Below are positions 1-9,521 of a DNA stretch of 64,000 nt, in pieces (position 1 is the stretch's first letter; each line of letters begins with the position of its first letter). The notes under the pieces were generated by a model. It had not been told where the DNA came from, searched no databases, and saw only the letters and a list, made by a program, of their open reading frames with translations. This DNA is from CAYUPI01 sp964446585. GTDB lineage: Bacteria > Verrucomicrobiota > Verrucomicrobiia > Limisphaerales > UBA8199. The translations under genes were made by a program, and so were the position numbers. Where the stretch lies: assembly GCA_964446585.1 (NCBI GenBank), contig CAYUPI010000026.1, positions 1-64,000 of the forward strand, read 5' to 3'.

Positions 1-164
1 CGTTTCAACCCCGATACACCCGCTCTCTACGCTTTTACACAAGAACTCTTACGCCGCCCAGTAATATCACGGAAGAGTCCTTCCTTGACTTCCTGCGCTT
101 CACGTTCCACTGTAGTAATTCACCAGTTTTGAGAGGCGGGCAACAATCGAAAGGTTTGAGTCGT

Positions 165-1940
165 ATGAAGGTTGCGAAAATGTTGCTACGGCCGGTCTCC
201 CGCAAGACCTTAGTGGCCGCGTCCCTCGTGTTGCTGTCTGCCGTTGGCAGTTTCGCGCAATCCGGAACAATTCCGGCTGTAACGGTACGGGCAACCGATC
301 CTTTTGCAACGTGGTCGGGCGATCCAGGCGCTTTTACTTTGTTTCGCGATGGCCCCACGAACGAGACGCTGAACGTGTTTTATCGCCTGGATGGCACCGC
401 CTCCAATGGCGTTGACTACGCCCAGATCCCGTACTGGACAACAATCCCCGCGGGCGAACGAGCCAGTCTGATCGCGGTGAAGCCGATCAACAATGGCCAG
501 ACCAACGACGAAACCGTAACTCTGCAGCTTTCCTACCCGCCGACTATGCCGCCGGTCAATTACGCCATCGGCAGTCCCAGCAACGCCACCGTTTATATCC
601 TGAACACGAACCGGACGACGACCAATATCCCGCCGGTGGTCCACATTCTCACGCCCACGAATGGCACCACATTTTTTACGCCAGTGGACGTCCTGATTTG
701 CGCCGACGCTCGTGACGCCGACGGATTCGTGACGACCGTGGAATTTTTCGCTGGCACAAATAGCCTTGGGGTCCGGACCAATTGTCCCGCGTGCGCGGGA
801 CCACAGAATCCGTTCTGCCTAGTATGGTCGAACGTACCGCCGGGTGATTATGTGCTGAGCGCGCTTGCCACCGATAATGGCGGTGCGACGGGCCGATCCG
901 ACCCAATCAAAATCAGCGTGCAGCAAGGACCGCCGCCTACCAATTTCCCGCCGGTCGTGCGCATATTCAGTCCGCCCGACAAGACTGTCTTCCGAGCTCC
1001 CGTGAGCATTCCTATTTATGCCTACGCGAAGGACCCGGATGGTTCGGTCTCGTCAGTCGAGTTCTTTGGCGGCACGAACAGCCTCGGCTTGGGTGCCATG
1101 CTGACTTGCCGCACCAACACCGTCGGCTGGGGCTGCCCTACGAATGTTTTTTTTATCGTCTGGAGCAACGCGCCATTGGGCACTAATGTGCTACGGGCGA
1201 AGGCAACCGATAATGGGGGCGCCTCCACGGTTTCGGAGTCGGTCACTGTGTATGTCCTTCCCCCACCGCCACCGCCGACGAATTTCCCGCCGGTCGTGAC
1301 CATCGTCGCGATCGATCCGATCGCGATCGAAGGCACCAACTGCTGGGTCTGGCCAGGATGCACCAACACGACTCCTACCTGGAGTAACTGGCCGGGGACA
1401 GCCTGTCGCACCTTCACCAATTGCGGTCCCAAGAACGCCACGTTTGTTGTGCGTCGCTTTGGAGCGACGAACGACGCGCTCACCGTAAACTACGCCATCG
1501 GCGGCACGGCCACAAACGGCGTGGATTACGTAACGCTTCCGGCTTCCGTCACGATCGCCGCGGGTGAGCGCGCTGCCGAGATTTCCGTCGTGCCGATTGA
1601 CGATGGGCCGCCGGATATCAGCAGCACCGTCATCCTGAAACTTATTCCGGCGACGAATTACATCATTGGCTTCCCATCCCGCGCCGCCGCGATCATCTTT
1701 GACGGCCCATTGCCTTGGCCGGGGACAGGGCTCTTGACTGACCAAACCTTCCATCTGAATGCGGCAGGCCCGGATGGCGCGTGGTTCCGCATCGAGTACA
1801 CGACCGACCTGGTCAATTGGGTGGCGGTATGCACGAACCAGGTCGTGAACGGCTCGATCGATTTCGTCGATCCGGACGCACTCACGGATCAACACCGCTT
1901 CTACCGCGCCGTGCCGGAGAACGATCCGCCGCTGCAGTAG
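165..1940 (+). CDS. Secreted Calx-beta / Ig-like repeat protein
   Basis: 591 aa from ATG 165; an upstream TTG at 129 is in frame but would place about 12 residues before a good signal peptide (residues 1-32, ending near SFAQ). Two Calx-beta-like domains (about 35-145 and 385-500, each with the pattern NGVDY followed by IPAGERA or IAAGERA) bracket two Ig-like domains (about 155-255 and 260-370, each starting PPVV and carrying D-DG-V--VEFF--TNSLG). The last 60 residues form the common verrucomicrobial C-terminal module, with DLVNW and RFYRA. Such proteins are exported adhesin- or matrix-like proteins; the ligand is unknown. It stands alone, with no operon partner on its strand. Confidence 0.8.
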   Translation: MKVAKMLLRPVSRKTLVAASLVLLSAVGSFAQSGTIPAVTVRATDPFATWSGDPGAFTLFRDGPTNETLNVFYRLDGTASNGVDYAQIPYWTTIPAGERASLIAVKPINNGQTNDETVTLQLSYPPTMPPVNYAIGSPSNATVYILNTNRTTTNIPPVVHILTPTNGTTFFTPVDVLICADARDADGFVTTVEFFAGTNSLGVRTNCPACAGPQNPFCLVWSNVPPGDYVLSALATDNGGATGRSDPIKISVQQGPPPTNFPPVVRIFSPPDKTVFRAPVSIPIYAYAKDPDGSVSSVEFFGGTNSLGLGAMLTCRTNTVGWGCPTNVFFIVWSNAPLGTNVLRAKATDNGGASTVSESVTVYVLPPPPPPTNFPPVVTIVAIDPIAIEGTNCWVWPGCTNTTPTWSNWPGTACRTFTNCGPKNATFVVRRFGATNDALTVNYAIGGTATNGVDYVTLPASVTIAAGERAAEISVVPIDDGPPDISSTVILKLIPATNYIIGFPSRAAAIIFDGPLPWPGTGLLTDQTFHLNAAGPDGAWFRIEYTTDLVNWVAVCTNQVVNGSIDFVDPDALTDQHRFYRAVPENDPPLQ

Positions 1941-2050
1941 AAAATCTCACATTCTATTCTAATATCTGTCGCCGGCGATCTGCCGGACGAGGTCGTCCTG
2001 ATTGTCACCGAGCGGTGCGGCTGCAGCGCGAGACTGGCCATCAAAGGCAA

Positions 2051-2525
2051 TCACGATTTGTGGCCTTCGACCACCGGGGGAATAATTTCATTCCGTACTT
2101 TGGCCCTGGTTAATTCCGCCGTCTCCAGTCGTGCCTGGCTGCGATGGATTCGACCAACGTCGAACAAACCGCCCGGGCCTATCCGCCAGGCCAGGCCTAC
2201 GAAATAATCCTCCGTCGGCCCGAAATTGCCTGTGCTGTCTTTCTTGCCCCCGCCGAGGCCGCCGCCGAGAATTTGGGCGCCTACAGAGGGTATCCGCGGG
2301 CCATAAGCGGTCCAGTTGTTCCCCTCGCGCGCGGCCGATACCAGCGCGCGGCTCTGTTTCATCTCGAGCCGAGCATCGAGCGCCTGCTGCACGAGTGAGT
2401 CGAGAGCGGCATTGGTTTCGACCGATGTGAGCGGGACCAGATCGCTCTCGCGTGGAATCAGTTCGATGCTTGATTCCAAATGGAGGACTTGTGCCAAACG
2501 GGCCGAGGTCACGCGCTGCTCGCGT
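2051..2525 (-). pseudogene. Internal fragment of a TolC-family outer membrane gene
   Basis: The minus-strand reading frame matches the middle of the intact TolC-family protein encoded next door (its residues about 212-364): shared blocks include LVxQAL, YGPxIPS, GGGxGGG and IGPGGLFDxGRI, with roughly half the residues identical. The N-terminal beta-barrel/helix half, signal peptide and last 85 residues are missing, and the frame stops right after the VVEG block. It is a relic of a diverged paralogue, not a recent copy. Upstream it is fused to a purE fragment; see that entry. Confidence 0.8.
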
Positions 2526-2688
2526 AGCGGGTGAGGTCCTGTGGCGTGCGGTGCGCGGAAATGACTTGGGCCTCGCACGCCACGCTGAACTCGGCGCAGG
2601 CCTCGGATGCGGCTTTCATCACCGGCCAATCCGAATCGCTTGCTATGATGATCCCGACCAGCGGGGCGACAGCAGTTCTCTTTTTCAT
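2509..2688 (-). pseudogene. purE: 5' fragment of purE (N5-CAIR mutase)
   Basis: A 59-codon frame starting ATG at 2688 carries the PurE N-terminal signatures: GIIIASDSDWPVMKAA (phosphate-binding SDSD loop) and SAHRTP, followed by a YASSA segment like that of full PurE proteins. PurE normally has about 160 residues, so two thirds are gone. The stop TGA (2509-2511) lies inside sequence that, one frame over, is already TolC homology, so the breakpoint is around 2511-2525. PurE converts N5-CAIR to CAIR in purine synthesis; this remnant cannot. A functional purE is expected elsewhere in the genome. Confidence 0.75.
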
Positions 2689-2796
2689 TTTGAAAACGTG
2701 GCCATGCTACAAAGGACTGCGCTCGAAAGCAAAACAGTGCGTATCAAAATGCCGCGGCGAATCAAGGAGACTCCACCCTGTGCGTGAACATTCCCT

Positions 2797-4152
2797 TCAG
2801 GGGCCTTTGGCCGCTCGTGTTTCATCGAGGGAGCCGATCGCTCGGCTCAAGCTGTACTGTGCCTTGTTATACTCAGCCAGCAAATTGACGTAATCAGAGC
2901 GGGCTCGATCAAGGTCTTGCTGGGCTTGAATGTCCTCCAGGACGGCTCCAACCCCATACTGTTTGCGTTCGTTCGTTACGCGTAAGGCCTCCGTAGCAAA
3001 AGCCAATTTGCTTTCGGCCAAAGTAATCTGATCTGAAATTGATCGCAGGCGTGTCAGCCCCGCGACGACCTGAGCGACTATATCATCTTTGAGTCTTGCG
3101 CCGCCTAGTTCCGTGGCAGCGAGTCTGGCTTTGCTGGCGCGGATGCGGCCCGAATCAAACAACCCTCCAGGTCCGATATGCCAGCTCATGCCAACCAGAT
3201 AGTCACCTTCCGCTCCGAAATTGCTGGGGCCGCCATCCGGACCACCTCCGGCGCCCCCGCCGAATACCTGAGCATTGAACGAAGGGATCATTGGCCCATA
3301 GACTGTGCCCTTTCTATTCTCTTCAGCGGCAAGGAACAGTGCTTGACTCTCCTTTAGTTCTGGGCGCGAGCGGAGAGCCTGGTTTACCAGAGGGTCCATC
3401 GCAGATTGTGGTTCAAACAAGGTCAACCGCAAACGGCCGTCATCCTGTGGGACAAGTTCCACCTTCGAGTCCAGGTGCAAAATGCGCGCCAGTTCCACGG
3501 CGATGACACGCTGTTGCTCCACTGCTTGTCGCAAACTGATCTCGAATTGTTTGGTCTGTGTTTGGATTCGCAGTTCGTCGCCCTTGAACGCAATGCCGGC
3601 AGCGACTGCCTGATGCAACTCCTGTTCATAGTCCTGCGACGTCTTCAGCGCCGCGCGAGCCACTTCAATCAATCCGCGAGCTCTCGCGAGGTCGAAGTAA
3701 CTCCTCGCTACAACCAGGATTGCCTCCTGTCGTTGCGTCTCGAGGGCGTTATCCGAAGCTTTGACAAGCTGTTTGGCGGCGAGGTTCTTGTAAATGGCGT
3801 CACCCAAATCCAGTTGTGCCGCAAGCGCGACCCCGGGATAATACGACTGGAAGTGAGCATCAGAAAGCGTTCCCGGAGGCACGCGCTGCGCGAGGCCATC
3901 TCGGCGGTGGTAACTTACTCCAGGGGCGATCCAAGGGAAAAAGCGCTCCTTGGCGCTGGTCTGGTCTGCCTCGGCCTCCCGCAAGCGTTCCCGCGCGATC
4001 TGGATTTCGAGATTCCGAGCGCCCGCCAAACGAAGCGCTGCGGGCAAGTCGATAGGGGACGTTCCATTCGTTTCTTGAGCCGCTGCTTGAAACCAAAAAA
4101 GCAGCAGGAGCGCCAAGCTCCATAGTCGAATTTTTAACGGCGAGAAGCTCAC
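2797..4152 (-). CDS. TolC-family outer membrane efflux protein
   Basis: 451 aa, the usual TolC/OprM length. Signal peptide residues 1-26 (hydrophobic LWSLALLLLFWFQAAAQ). Two outer-membrane-efflux repeats follow (about 35-225 and 245-440), rich in the long amphipathic helices of the periplasmic tunnel, for example SYFDLARARGLIEVARAAL and the C-terminal YNKAQYSLSRAIG. A Gly-rich stretch (FGGGAGGGPDGG, near 297-308) is also present in the decayed paralogue downstream. Its ATG overlaps the stop of the adaptor gene by 4 nt, so it is the third gene of an RND-adaptor-TolC operon and forms the exit duct of the pump. Confidence 0.9.
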   Translation of the reverse strand: MSFSPLKIRLWSLALLLLFWFQAAAQETNGTSPIDLPAALRLAGARNLEIQIARERLREAEADQTSAKERFFPWIAPGVSYHRRDGLAQRVPPGTLSDAHFQSYYPGVALAAQLDLGDAIYKNLAAKQLVKASDNALETQRQEAILVVARSYFDLARARGLIEVARAALKTSQDYEQELHQAVAAGIAFKGDELRIQTQTKQFEISLRQAVEQQRVIAVELARILHLDSKVELVPQDDGRLRLTLFEPQSAMDPLVNQALRSRPELKESQALFLAAEENRKGTVYGPMIPSFNAQVFGGGAGGGPDGGPSNFGAEGDYLVGMSWHIGPGGLFDSGRIRASKARLAATELGGARLKDDIVAQVVAGLTRLRSISDQITLAESKLAFATEALRVTNERKQYGVGAVLEDIQAQQDLDRARSDYVNLLAEYNKAQYSLSRAIGSLDETRAAKGP

Positions 4153-5231
4153 TTTCCCTCCGAGATGGTGACCGGCTGACCATCATTGGGCGGTTGCTTG
4201 CCAGCCAGGATTATCTGCTGGTCCGGGTTCACGCCTTTCAAAATTTCAACGTTCACTCCGTCGTTAAACCCCGGTTGCACACGAGTTTTTTTCGCCTTGT
4301 TCTCGCTCAGAACAAAAACGGAGGCGCCGGCTTTCTCGGTCAGCAACGCGTCTGTGGGCAATAAGAACACGTCCTCCTTCCGCTCGATACCGATTTTGAC
4401 AGTGGCATACATGCCGGGCCGCAACTCCAATTTTGGATTCGGCATTTCGATTTCCGCGAGCATGGTCTTGCTCGCTTCGTCTAACGAATAGGAAACGCGA
4501 GTGACGGTGCCTTCGAAGGTTCGATTGGGCAGGCCCTCCACCGTCAACTTCACCGGTTGGCCAACCGCAACCAACGATGCCTCGACCTCCGGCACAGCGA
4601 CCTGAAGACGCACGCGGTTGAAATCTGTCAGCGTGACGATCGCCGCGTTCTGGGCCGCACTGCCTGAGGTGGCAGCGGGAATGAACGCTCCAGGATCGAC
4701 AAAGCGTCGTGTAATGATTCCCGAGAACGGCGCGATGATCCTCGCGTAATTCAGCAAGGTCTCGGTCCCTTCTAAATTGGCCTTGGCAACATCCAATTTA
4801 CCCCGAGCATCATCGACAGTCTGCGGCACAACTAAATCAGGGGCTTTCTTTTGCGATTCGCTCAATCGTTTGAAATCGATGTCGGCGACCTCAACCTCCG
4901 CTTTGTATCTTGAGCGCTGAGCGATGAGTTCGGGAACCTCTATCTCTGCCAAGAGCATCCCTTCTTTGATCTGGTCCCCCTTGTCCACTGCGATTGTTTT
5001 CAGGTATCCGGCCACCTTGGCATAGAGAATGGCCTGCTGATATGGTTTGATCTCGCCCGGCAGGGTTACAAAACGGGTAATGGCACCACGCTTGGGCTTA
5101 ACCACCTTGACTGCGAGTGGTGGAGCAGCCTTTTGCTGCGACTCGTCGGCAGAAGGTTTGCAGCCTGAGAAAACCGCTAGCGCAGCGAGCGGAAAAAGAC
5201 AGAGGACCGAACTCGAAGGGTTGGGTTTCAT
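4149..5231 (-). CDS. RND efflux periplasmic adaptor lipoprotein (HlyD/MFP family)
   Basis: 360 aa with a lipoprotein signal (hydrophobic LCLFPLAALAVFSGC; acylated Cys at residue 24). The family layout is visible: first half of the lipoyl-like hybrid barrel with YAKVAGYLKTIAVDKGDQIKEG, a helical hairpin (about 100-165), second lipoyl half with IIAPFSGIITRRFVDPGA, beta-barrel with VAVPEVEASLVAVGQPVKL, and a membrane-proximal domain. It links the inner-membrane permease encoded 10 nt upstream to the TolC-type channel encoded downstream (4-nt overlap). The transported substrate cannot be told from sequence. Confidence 0.92.
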   Translation of the reverse strand: MKPNPSSSVLCLFPLAALAVFSGCKPSADESQQKAAPPLAVKVVKPKRGAITRFVTLPGEIKPYQQAILYAKVAGYLKTIAVDKGDQIKEGMLLAEIEVPELIAQRSRYKAEVEVADIDFKRLSESQKKAPDLVVPQTVDDARGKLDVAKANLEGTETLLNYARIIAPFSGIITRRFVDPGAFIPAATSGSAAQNAAIVTLTDFNRVRLQVAVPEVEASLVAVGQPVKLTVEGLPNRTFEGTVTRVSYSLDEASKTMLAEIEMPNPKLELRPGMYATVKIGIERKEDVFLLPTDALLTEKAGASVFVLSENKAKKTRVQPGFNDGVNVEILKGVNPDQQIILAGKQPPNDGQPVTISEGK

Positions 5232-5241
5232 GGAGGGTGGA

Positions 5242-8200
5242 CTAGGATGACGCGGGTTGGGAACCCTGACGGGTGGCGCGCTCTACTTCCTCGGGGTCAA
5301 GGGACGCAGAACGACGATGCGCGCGCGCTTGAACAATGGCAAAGACTGAAGGAAGAATCAGCAAGGTGGCCAACGTGGCTACGGCCAGACCTCCCACCAC
5401 GGCCCGGCCGAGGGGCGCCGTCTGCTCGCCGCCTTCGCCCAAACCCAGAGCCATCGGCAACATACCGGCGATCATGGCGATGCTGGTCATCAGAATTGGC
5501 CGCAAGCGGCTCTGCGCTCCCTCGACGGCCGCGGCATCCGCACCGTTTCCCTCGATGCGATTGCGCTCGGCAAACGTGACTAGCAGAATCGCGTTCGCCA
5601 CAGCCACGCCCACTGCCATAATGGCACCCATGAACGACTGGATGTTGAGCGTTGTCCCTGTGGCCCAGAGCATCAGCACGACGCCTGCGATCACCGCTGG
5701 CGTCGTCGAAACCACGATGAGCGACAGCTTCAACGATTGAAAATTGGCCGCTAGCAGCAGGAAGATAACCAAAATAGCCGCCAGCAAACCCTTTTGCAGG
5801 CCGTCCAGCATTTGCTGCAGCGGAACTGTCTGTCCGCGAACGGTGACGGTGACTCTGGGTGGGGGATTGCCTAATTCTCGCAGCGCCTGGGCGACCTGCT
5901 TGGCCACCGTGCCGACCTCGGAACCGGAAATGTTGGCCGTGATGCTGATCGTGCGCTGCATGTTGTAGCGATCGTATTCTCCCATCGCCATGTTTCTGGT
6001 CACTTTGGCGATGTTACGCAATAGTATGGCTTCGCCATTCCGGTAGGTTACCGGCAGATTCTGTGCCTCCTCCAATGAGTTCATGCGCGCCTGGGGCACC
6101 TGCACCTGTAATTGATACGCCACGCCGGTATTAGGATCGGCCCAGTAGTTCGGCACGGTGAACCGGCTGGAGGAGGTAGCGGCCACCAGCGAGCGCGAAA
6201 CCTCATCCATTTTGACTCCCATCAGCCCTGCCCGTTCCCGATTCACCGCCACGTCCACCGTCGGATAATCCAGCGACTGACCGAACTGCACGTCGCGCAG
6301 CGAAGGGACTTTATGCAGCCTTTCTTTGATCTTTTCGGCAAACTCCCGGTCCGCCGCCAGGTTCGGTCCACTGATCGCGACTTCAATCGGCGTCGCCGAA
6401 CCCAAACTCATGACCCGGCTGACAATGTCGCTCGGTTCGAAGGAAAAGCCCACACCCGGCATCTCGTCGGCGAACTTGCGCCGAAGCCGTTCGGCCAGCT
6501 TGCTGATACGGACCGGTGTGCCTCGTTTCAATTGAACTTGCACCACGCCTTCTTCGGAGCCGCCGTTCCAGAGATAGATGAGGTTGATAGGGTAACTGGA
6601 GGCATGAACTCCCACGAAACCCAGAGTGATTTCCACATTGGTCGGTCCGACCTCGCTTTTGATAATGTCCATGGTCTTAAGCGCGATGGCCTCGGTGCCG
6701 TTCACATGAGTGCCGGCAGGAGCGCGCAAGCGCACTTGCAGTTGCCCAACATCCACCCTCGGGAAAATCTCGGTTCCGAGCCGAAGGCCAACGACAACGA
6801 TGGCCAGGGCGGCTAAGACAAGGTAAGCGCCCAGGACAGCCCATCGCAGGCGTACGACTCTAGACAAGAACCCGGCATAACGCTTTTGGAACGTGGCGAA
6901 TCGTCCCTCGGGTTTGCCTTTGGCACCCTCCTCGTGCCCGCGCAGAAACCAAACGGAGAGAATCGGCACCAGGGTCGTGGACAAGATATAGGAGGCGACC
7001 ATTGAAAAACCCACGGTCAGCGATAGAGGCAGGAACATCGCTCTGGCAGCACCAACCATGAACAGGGTGGGCACGAACATCGCCAGGATGCAGAACATCG
7101 CCAGCAGCCGCGGGACGGTGGTCTCGGTGGTCGCGTCGCGCGCAGCACGATGGAGCGAACCGCCTCGCGTTAGATGTGTATGAATATTCTCGATGCAGAC
7201 CGTCGCTTCATCCACGAGGATCCCAACCGCCAAGGCCAGGCCGCCCAAGGTCATGATGTTGACGGTCTGCTTGGAAATCCACAACGACAGCACGGCTGCC
7301 ATCAAGGAAAGAGGAATGTTGATGACCACGATAAGAGCGCTACGCCAGTCGCGGAGGAAGAGAAGGATCATCAAACCGGTAAGGACAGCTCCCAGCCCGC
7401 CTTCCAGCATCAACCCACGAATCGCCCGTGTCACATAGGTCGACTGGTCGAATTCATAGCTGACCTTAACGTCCCCCGGAACTACGCTTTGGAACTTCGG
7501 AATGTTCTTTTTAACCAAATTGACTACCGAGAGCGTCGAAGCATCCGCCCGTTTTGTCACCGGCACGTAAACGGTGCGCCGTCCGTTGACCAGTGCATAA
7601 CTGGTAACGATGTCAGAAGCGTCCACAGCCTCGCCAACATCTCGCAGGAAGATAGCCGGATAAACTCCTGTGCGAATCGGTACGCTTTCCAAATCCTTGA
7701 TACTCTTGACCACCGAGTTCAGCGGCACCATCGGATACTCGCCACCAATTGGCATGTTTCCTGACGGACTGATCGTGTTGGCCGAGGTCATAGCCGCCAC
7801 GATTTCGTCTGGTGACATGTTGTAAGCGCGAAGCCGCTCCGGCTTGAGATTGACTACAATGCTTCTGGCGCTCCCCCCAAATGGTGGCGGGGCCGAAACG
7901 CCGGGCAAGGTGGCAAAGAGCGGCCGAACAAGGTTCAACGCCGCGTCCTGCATCTCGCCTACCGATCGGGTGTCACTCGAAAAAACCAAGTTACCCACGG
8001 GAACGCTGCCGGCATCAAAACGCATGATAAATGGCGGCACCGTGCCCGGCGGCATAAACGCCCTTGCCCGGTTGACATAGGCAACCGTTTCGGACATGGC
8101 CTGTGACATATCCTTCCCGGGATGGAATTGCAGCTTGATGATGGAGGCGCCCTGGATTGACTTCGACTCGACGTGTTCAATCCCGGTTATGTACAGGAAG

Positions 8201-8409
8201 TGGTATTCGTAATAATAGGTGAGGTATCCTTCCATCTGGGCCGGGTCCATGCCGCCAAAAGGCTGCGCGACGTAAATCGTGGGGATCCCAAGCGTGGGAA
8301 AAATATCGCGGGGCATCTGCCGCAGTGCCAGCACCGAGCCCAGTGCAACCGCGATCACTGCCACGATCACAGTAAACGGCCGCCGCAAGGCAGTTTGGAC
8401 CAGATTCAT
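5242..8409 (-). CDS. RND-family efflux permease
   Basis: 1055 aa, full length for AcrB/MdtB-type pumps. Start MNLVQTALRRPFTVIV gives TM1; a first porter domain follows, then a TM2-TM6 block with LLFLRDWRSALIV and, in TM4, ILVDEATVCIENI (near residue 402). That segment carries the proton-relay acid of the family, but as Asp-Glu rather than the Asp-Asp of AcrB. A second porter domain and TM8-TM12 (ending GRAVVGGLAVATLATLLILPSVF) complete it. First gene of the operon, followed by adaptor and outer membrane channel. It exports compounds using the proton gradient; hydrophobic drug-like substrates are more likely than metals, as I see no CusA methionine signature. Confidence 0.93.
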   Translation of the reverse strand: MNLVQTALRRPFTVIVAVIAVALGSVLALRQMPRDIFPTLGIPTIYVAQPFGGMDPAQMEGYLTYYYEYHFLYITGIEHVESKSIQGASIIKLQFHPGKDMSQAMSETVAYVNRARAFMPPGTVPPFIMRFDAGSVPVGNLVFSSDTRSVGEMQDAALNLVRPLFATLPGVSAPPPFGGSARSIVVNLKPERLRAYNMSPDEIVAAMTSANTISPSGNMPIGGEYPMVPLNSVVKSIKDLESVPIRTGVYPAIFLRDVGEAVDASDIVTSYALVNGRRTVYVPVTKRADASTLSVVNLVKKNIPKFQSVVPGDVKVSYEFDQSTYVTRAIRGLMLEGGLGAVLTGLMILLFLRDWRSALIVVINIPLSLMAAVLSLWISKQTVNIMTLGGLALAVGILVDEATVCIENIHTHLTRGGSLHRAARDATTETTVPRLLAMFCILAMFVPTLFMVGAARAMFLPLSLTVGFSMVASYILSTTLVPILSVWFLRGHEEGAKGKPEGRFATFQKRYAGFLSRVVRLRWAVLGAYLVLAALAIVVVGLRLGTEIFPRVDVGQLQVRLRAPAGTHVNGTEAIALKTMDIIKSEVGPTNVEITLGFVGVHASSYPINLIYLWNGGSEEGVVQVQLKRGTPVRISKLAERLRRKFADEMPGVGFSFEPSDIVSRVMSLGSATPIEVAISGPNLAADREFAEKIKERLHKVPSLRDVQFGQSLDYPTVDVAVNRERAGLMGVKMDEVSRSLVAATSSSRFTVPNYWADPNTGVAYQLQVQVPQARMNSLEEAQNLPVTYRNGEAILLRNIAKVTRNMAMGEYDRYNMQRTISITANISGSEVGTVAKQVAQALRELGNPPPRVTVTVRGQTVPLQQMLDGLQKGLLAAILVIFLLLAANFQSLKLSLIVVSTTPAVIAGVVLMLWATGTTLNIQSFMGAIMAVGVAVANAILLVTFAERNRIEGNGADAAAVEGAQSRLRPILMTSIAMIAGMLPMALGLGEGGEQTAPLGRAVVGGLAVATLATLLILPSVFAIVQARAHRRSASLDPEEVERATRQGSQPASS

Positions 8410-8434
8410 AGTTGTTTCATCCTACTACCGTGGC

Positions 8435-8512
8435 TCACTTGCTCGCGTAGCTGAAATTATCAAAAAGCGTCACGCTGTCGGCCTTTGTCCAAACGCCGAT
8501 TTTGCCGGCTTT
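8435..8512 (-). pseudogene. 3' remnant of a duplicate LamG-like gene
   Basis: Twenty-five codons ending in TGA at 8435 read GKIGVWTKADSVTLFDNFSY, nearly identical to the C-terminal block of the intact gene at 9522-10229 (GKVGVWTKADSTTLFDDFSY). An in-frame stop lies directly upstream, so nothing more is coded. The relic sits 6 nt past the stop of the YncE-like gene, meaning that gene lies between the intact copy and the remnant of a second copy. This is the footprint of a tandem duplication followed by deletion. Confidence 0.75.
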
Positions 8513-8518
8513 TCATTA

Positions 8519-9511
8519 TTAATAGTTTTCTGATGGGGGCATGATTCGGAGGACAGGAGTGCCATTGAGATTTTTGATCGGGAAGTAGGCTTTGTGGGAT
8601 TTCGAGTCAACGGCAACAGTGTGGGAGTTGGGGCCAACGTCAGCGTCGCCCAGCTTGGTTAGCTTGCCGCCATCGGCTTTGAAAATAGAGACGCCGCCGG
8701 ACTCGCAGGCAACATAGAGCAGGTGGAGTTCCGTGTCGAAAGCAAGAACGTCCGGGTCCGGTTCGACGGGGAAGACGTCTTCCTCTTGGCGGGAGTCGAG
8801 ATCGAAAACGATCAGTTTGTTGTCGCCCTGGCAGGAGATGTAGGCGCGGTTCCTGGGGGCGTCAATGAAGAACCCGTGGGGATGGTTGCCCTTTTTTAGA
8901 TCGTAGCGGGCGGTGATCTTGTCGGTTTGCGGGTCGATGGCCACAAGCTGGTTCCGGGTTTGGACGGCGACGTAAATGAGATGGGAAGTGGGATCGTACT
9001 GCGTGTTGCCGGCTTCGCCGCCCAGGGGGATGGAGCGCAGTTTCTCGTTGGTCGTCGTGTCAATGACGGTGTCCACGCCGCCCGATTCATCGGAGACATA
9101 GAGCTTTTTGGTTTCTGGCGAGAAGGCGAGGCCGTCCGGGAATTTGCCATCGGGAATCCGTTTGACGATCGCGAGCGTCTCGGTGTCGACAACCGCGACT
9201 TCGTGGTTTTTTGTGACTGAGCTATAAACGCGTTTGAGCGAGGGAACAACCAAGACACCGGTCATCGTGGGAAAGCCGGGAAGGTTCGTGACCAGCTTTT
9301 CGGCGCGTATGTCGAAGACCATGAGTTTGCCGTCGCCCATGTGAGAGAAGTAGAGGCGGCCTGCGGCTGCATCGATACTCGCGTAATCGAAACGGGTCGC
9401 GCCTCCGGGTAGAGGGATGTCTGCGACTTTCTTTAAGAGCTCTGCGGAAAGACCTTGGAGAGCCGTCAGGAAGGCGGCGAGCGCCAAAGGGAAGGAGACC
9501 GGGAGTTTCAT
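8519..9511 (-). CDS. Exported YncE-like beta-propeller protein
   Basis: 330 aa from ATG 9511, which begins a clear signal peptide (MKLPVSFPLALAAFLTALQG). A longer frame runs upstream but only through the neighbouring gene in another frame. The body is made of repeating 40-residue blades: VFDIRAEKLVTNLPGFPTM, VVDTETLAIVKRIPDG, VIDTTTNEKLRSIPLGG, AIDPQTDKITARYDLKKG. This matches the YncE/YVTN seven-bladed propeller group, whose members are periplasmic and mostly of unknown ligand. It starts 11 nt after the LamG-like gene, so the two are probably co-transcribed. Confidence 0.8.
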   Translation of the reverse strand: MKLPVSFPLALAAFLTALQGLSAELLKKVADIPLPGGATRFDYASIDAAAGRLYFSHMGDGKLMVFDIRAEKLVTNLPGFPTMTGVLVVPSLKRVYSSVTKNHEVAVVDTETLAIVKRIPDGKFPDGLAFSPETKKLYVSDESGGVDTVIDTTTNEKLRSIPLGGEAGNTQYDPTSHLIYVAVQTRNQLVAIDPQTDKITARYDLKKGNHPHGFFIDAPRNRAYISCQGDNKLIVFDLDSRQEEDVFPVEPDPDVLAFDTELHLLYVACESGGVSIFKADGGKLTKLGDADVGPNSHTVAVDSKSHKAYFPIKNLNGTPVLRIMPPSENY

Positions 9512-9521
9512 GGGGTATCCC

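Noticed and set aside
1191..1895. 234-aa minus-strand frame inside the secreted repeat protein gene
   Set aside because: Composition is Arg/Asp-rich with no family pattern, and the plus frame has a signal peptide and repeated domains. A high-GC shadow.
6112..6816. 234-aa plus-strand frame inside the RND permease gene
   Set aside because: Lies opposite conserved RND motifs, is rich in His/Arg, and has no recognisable features.
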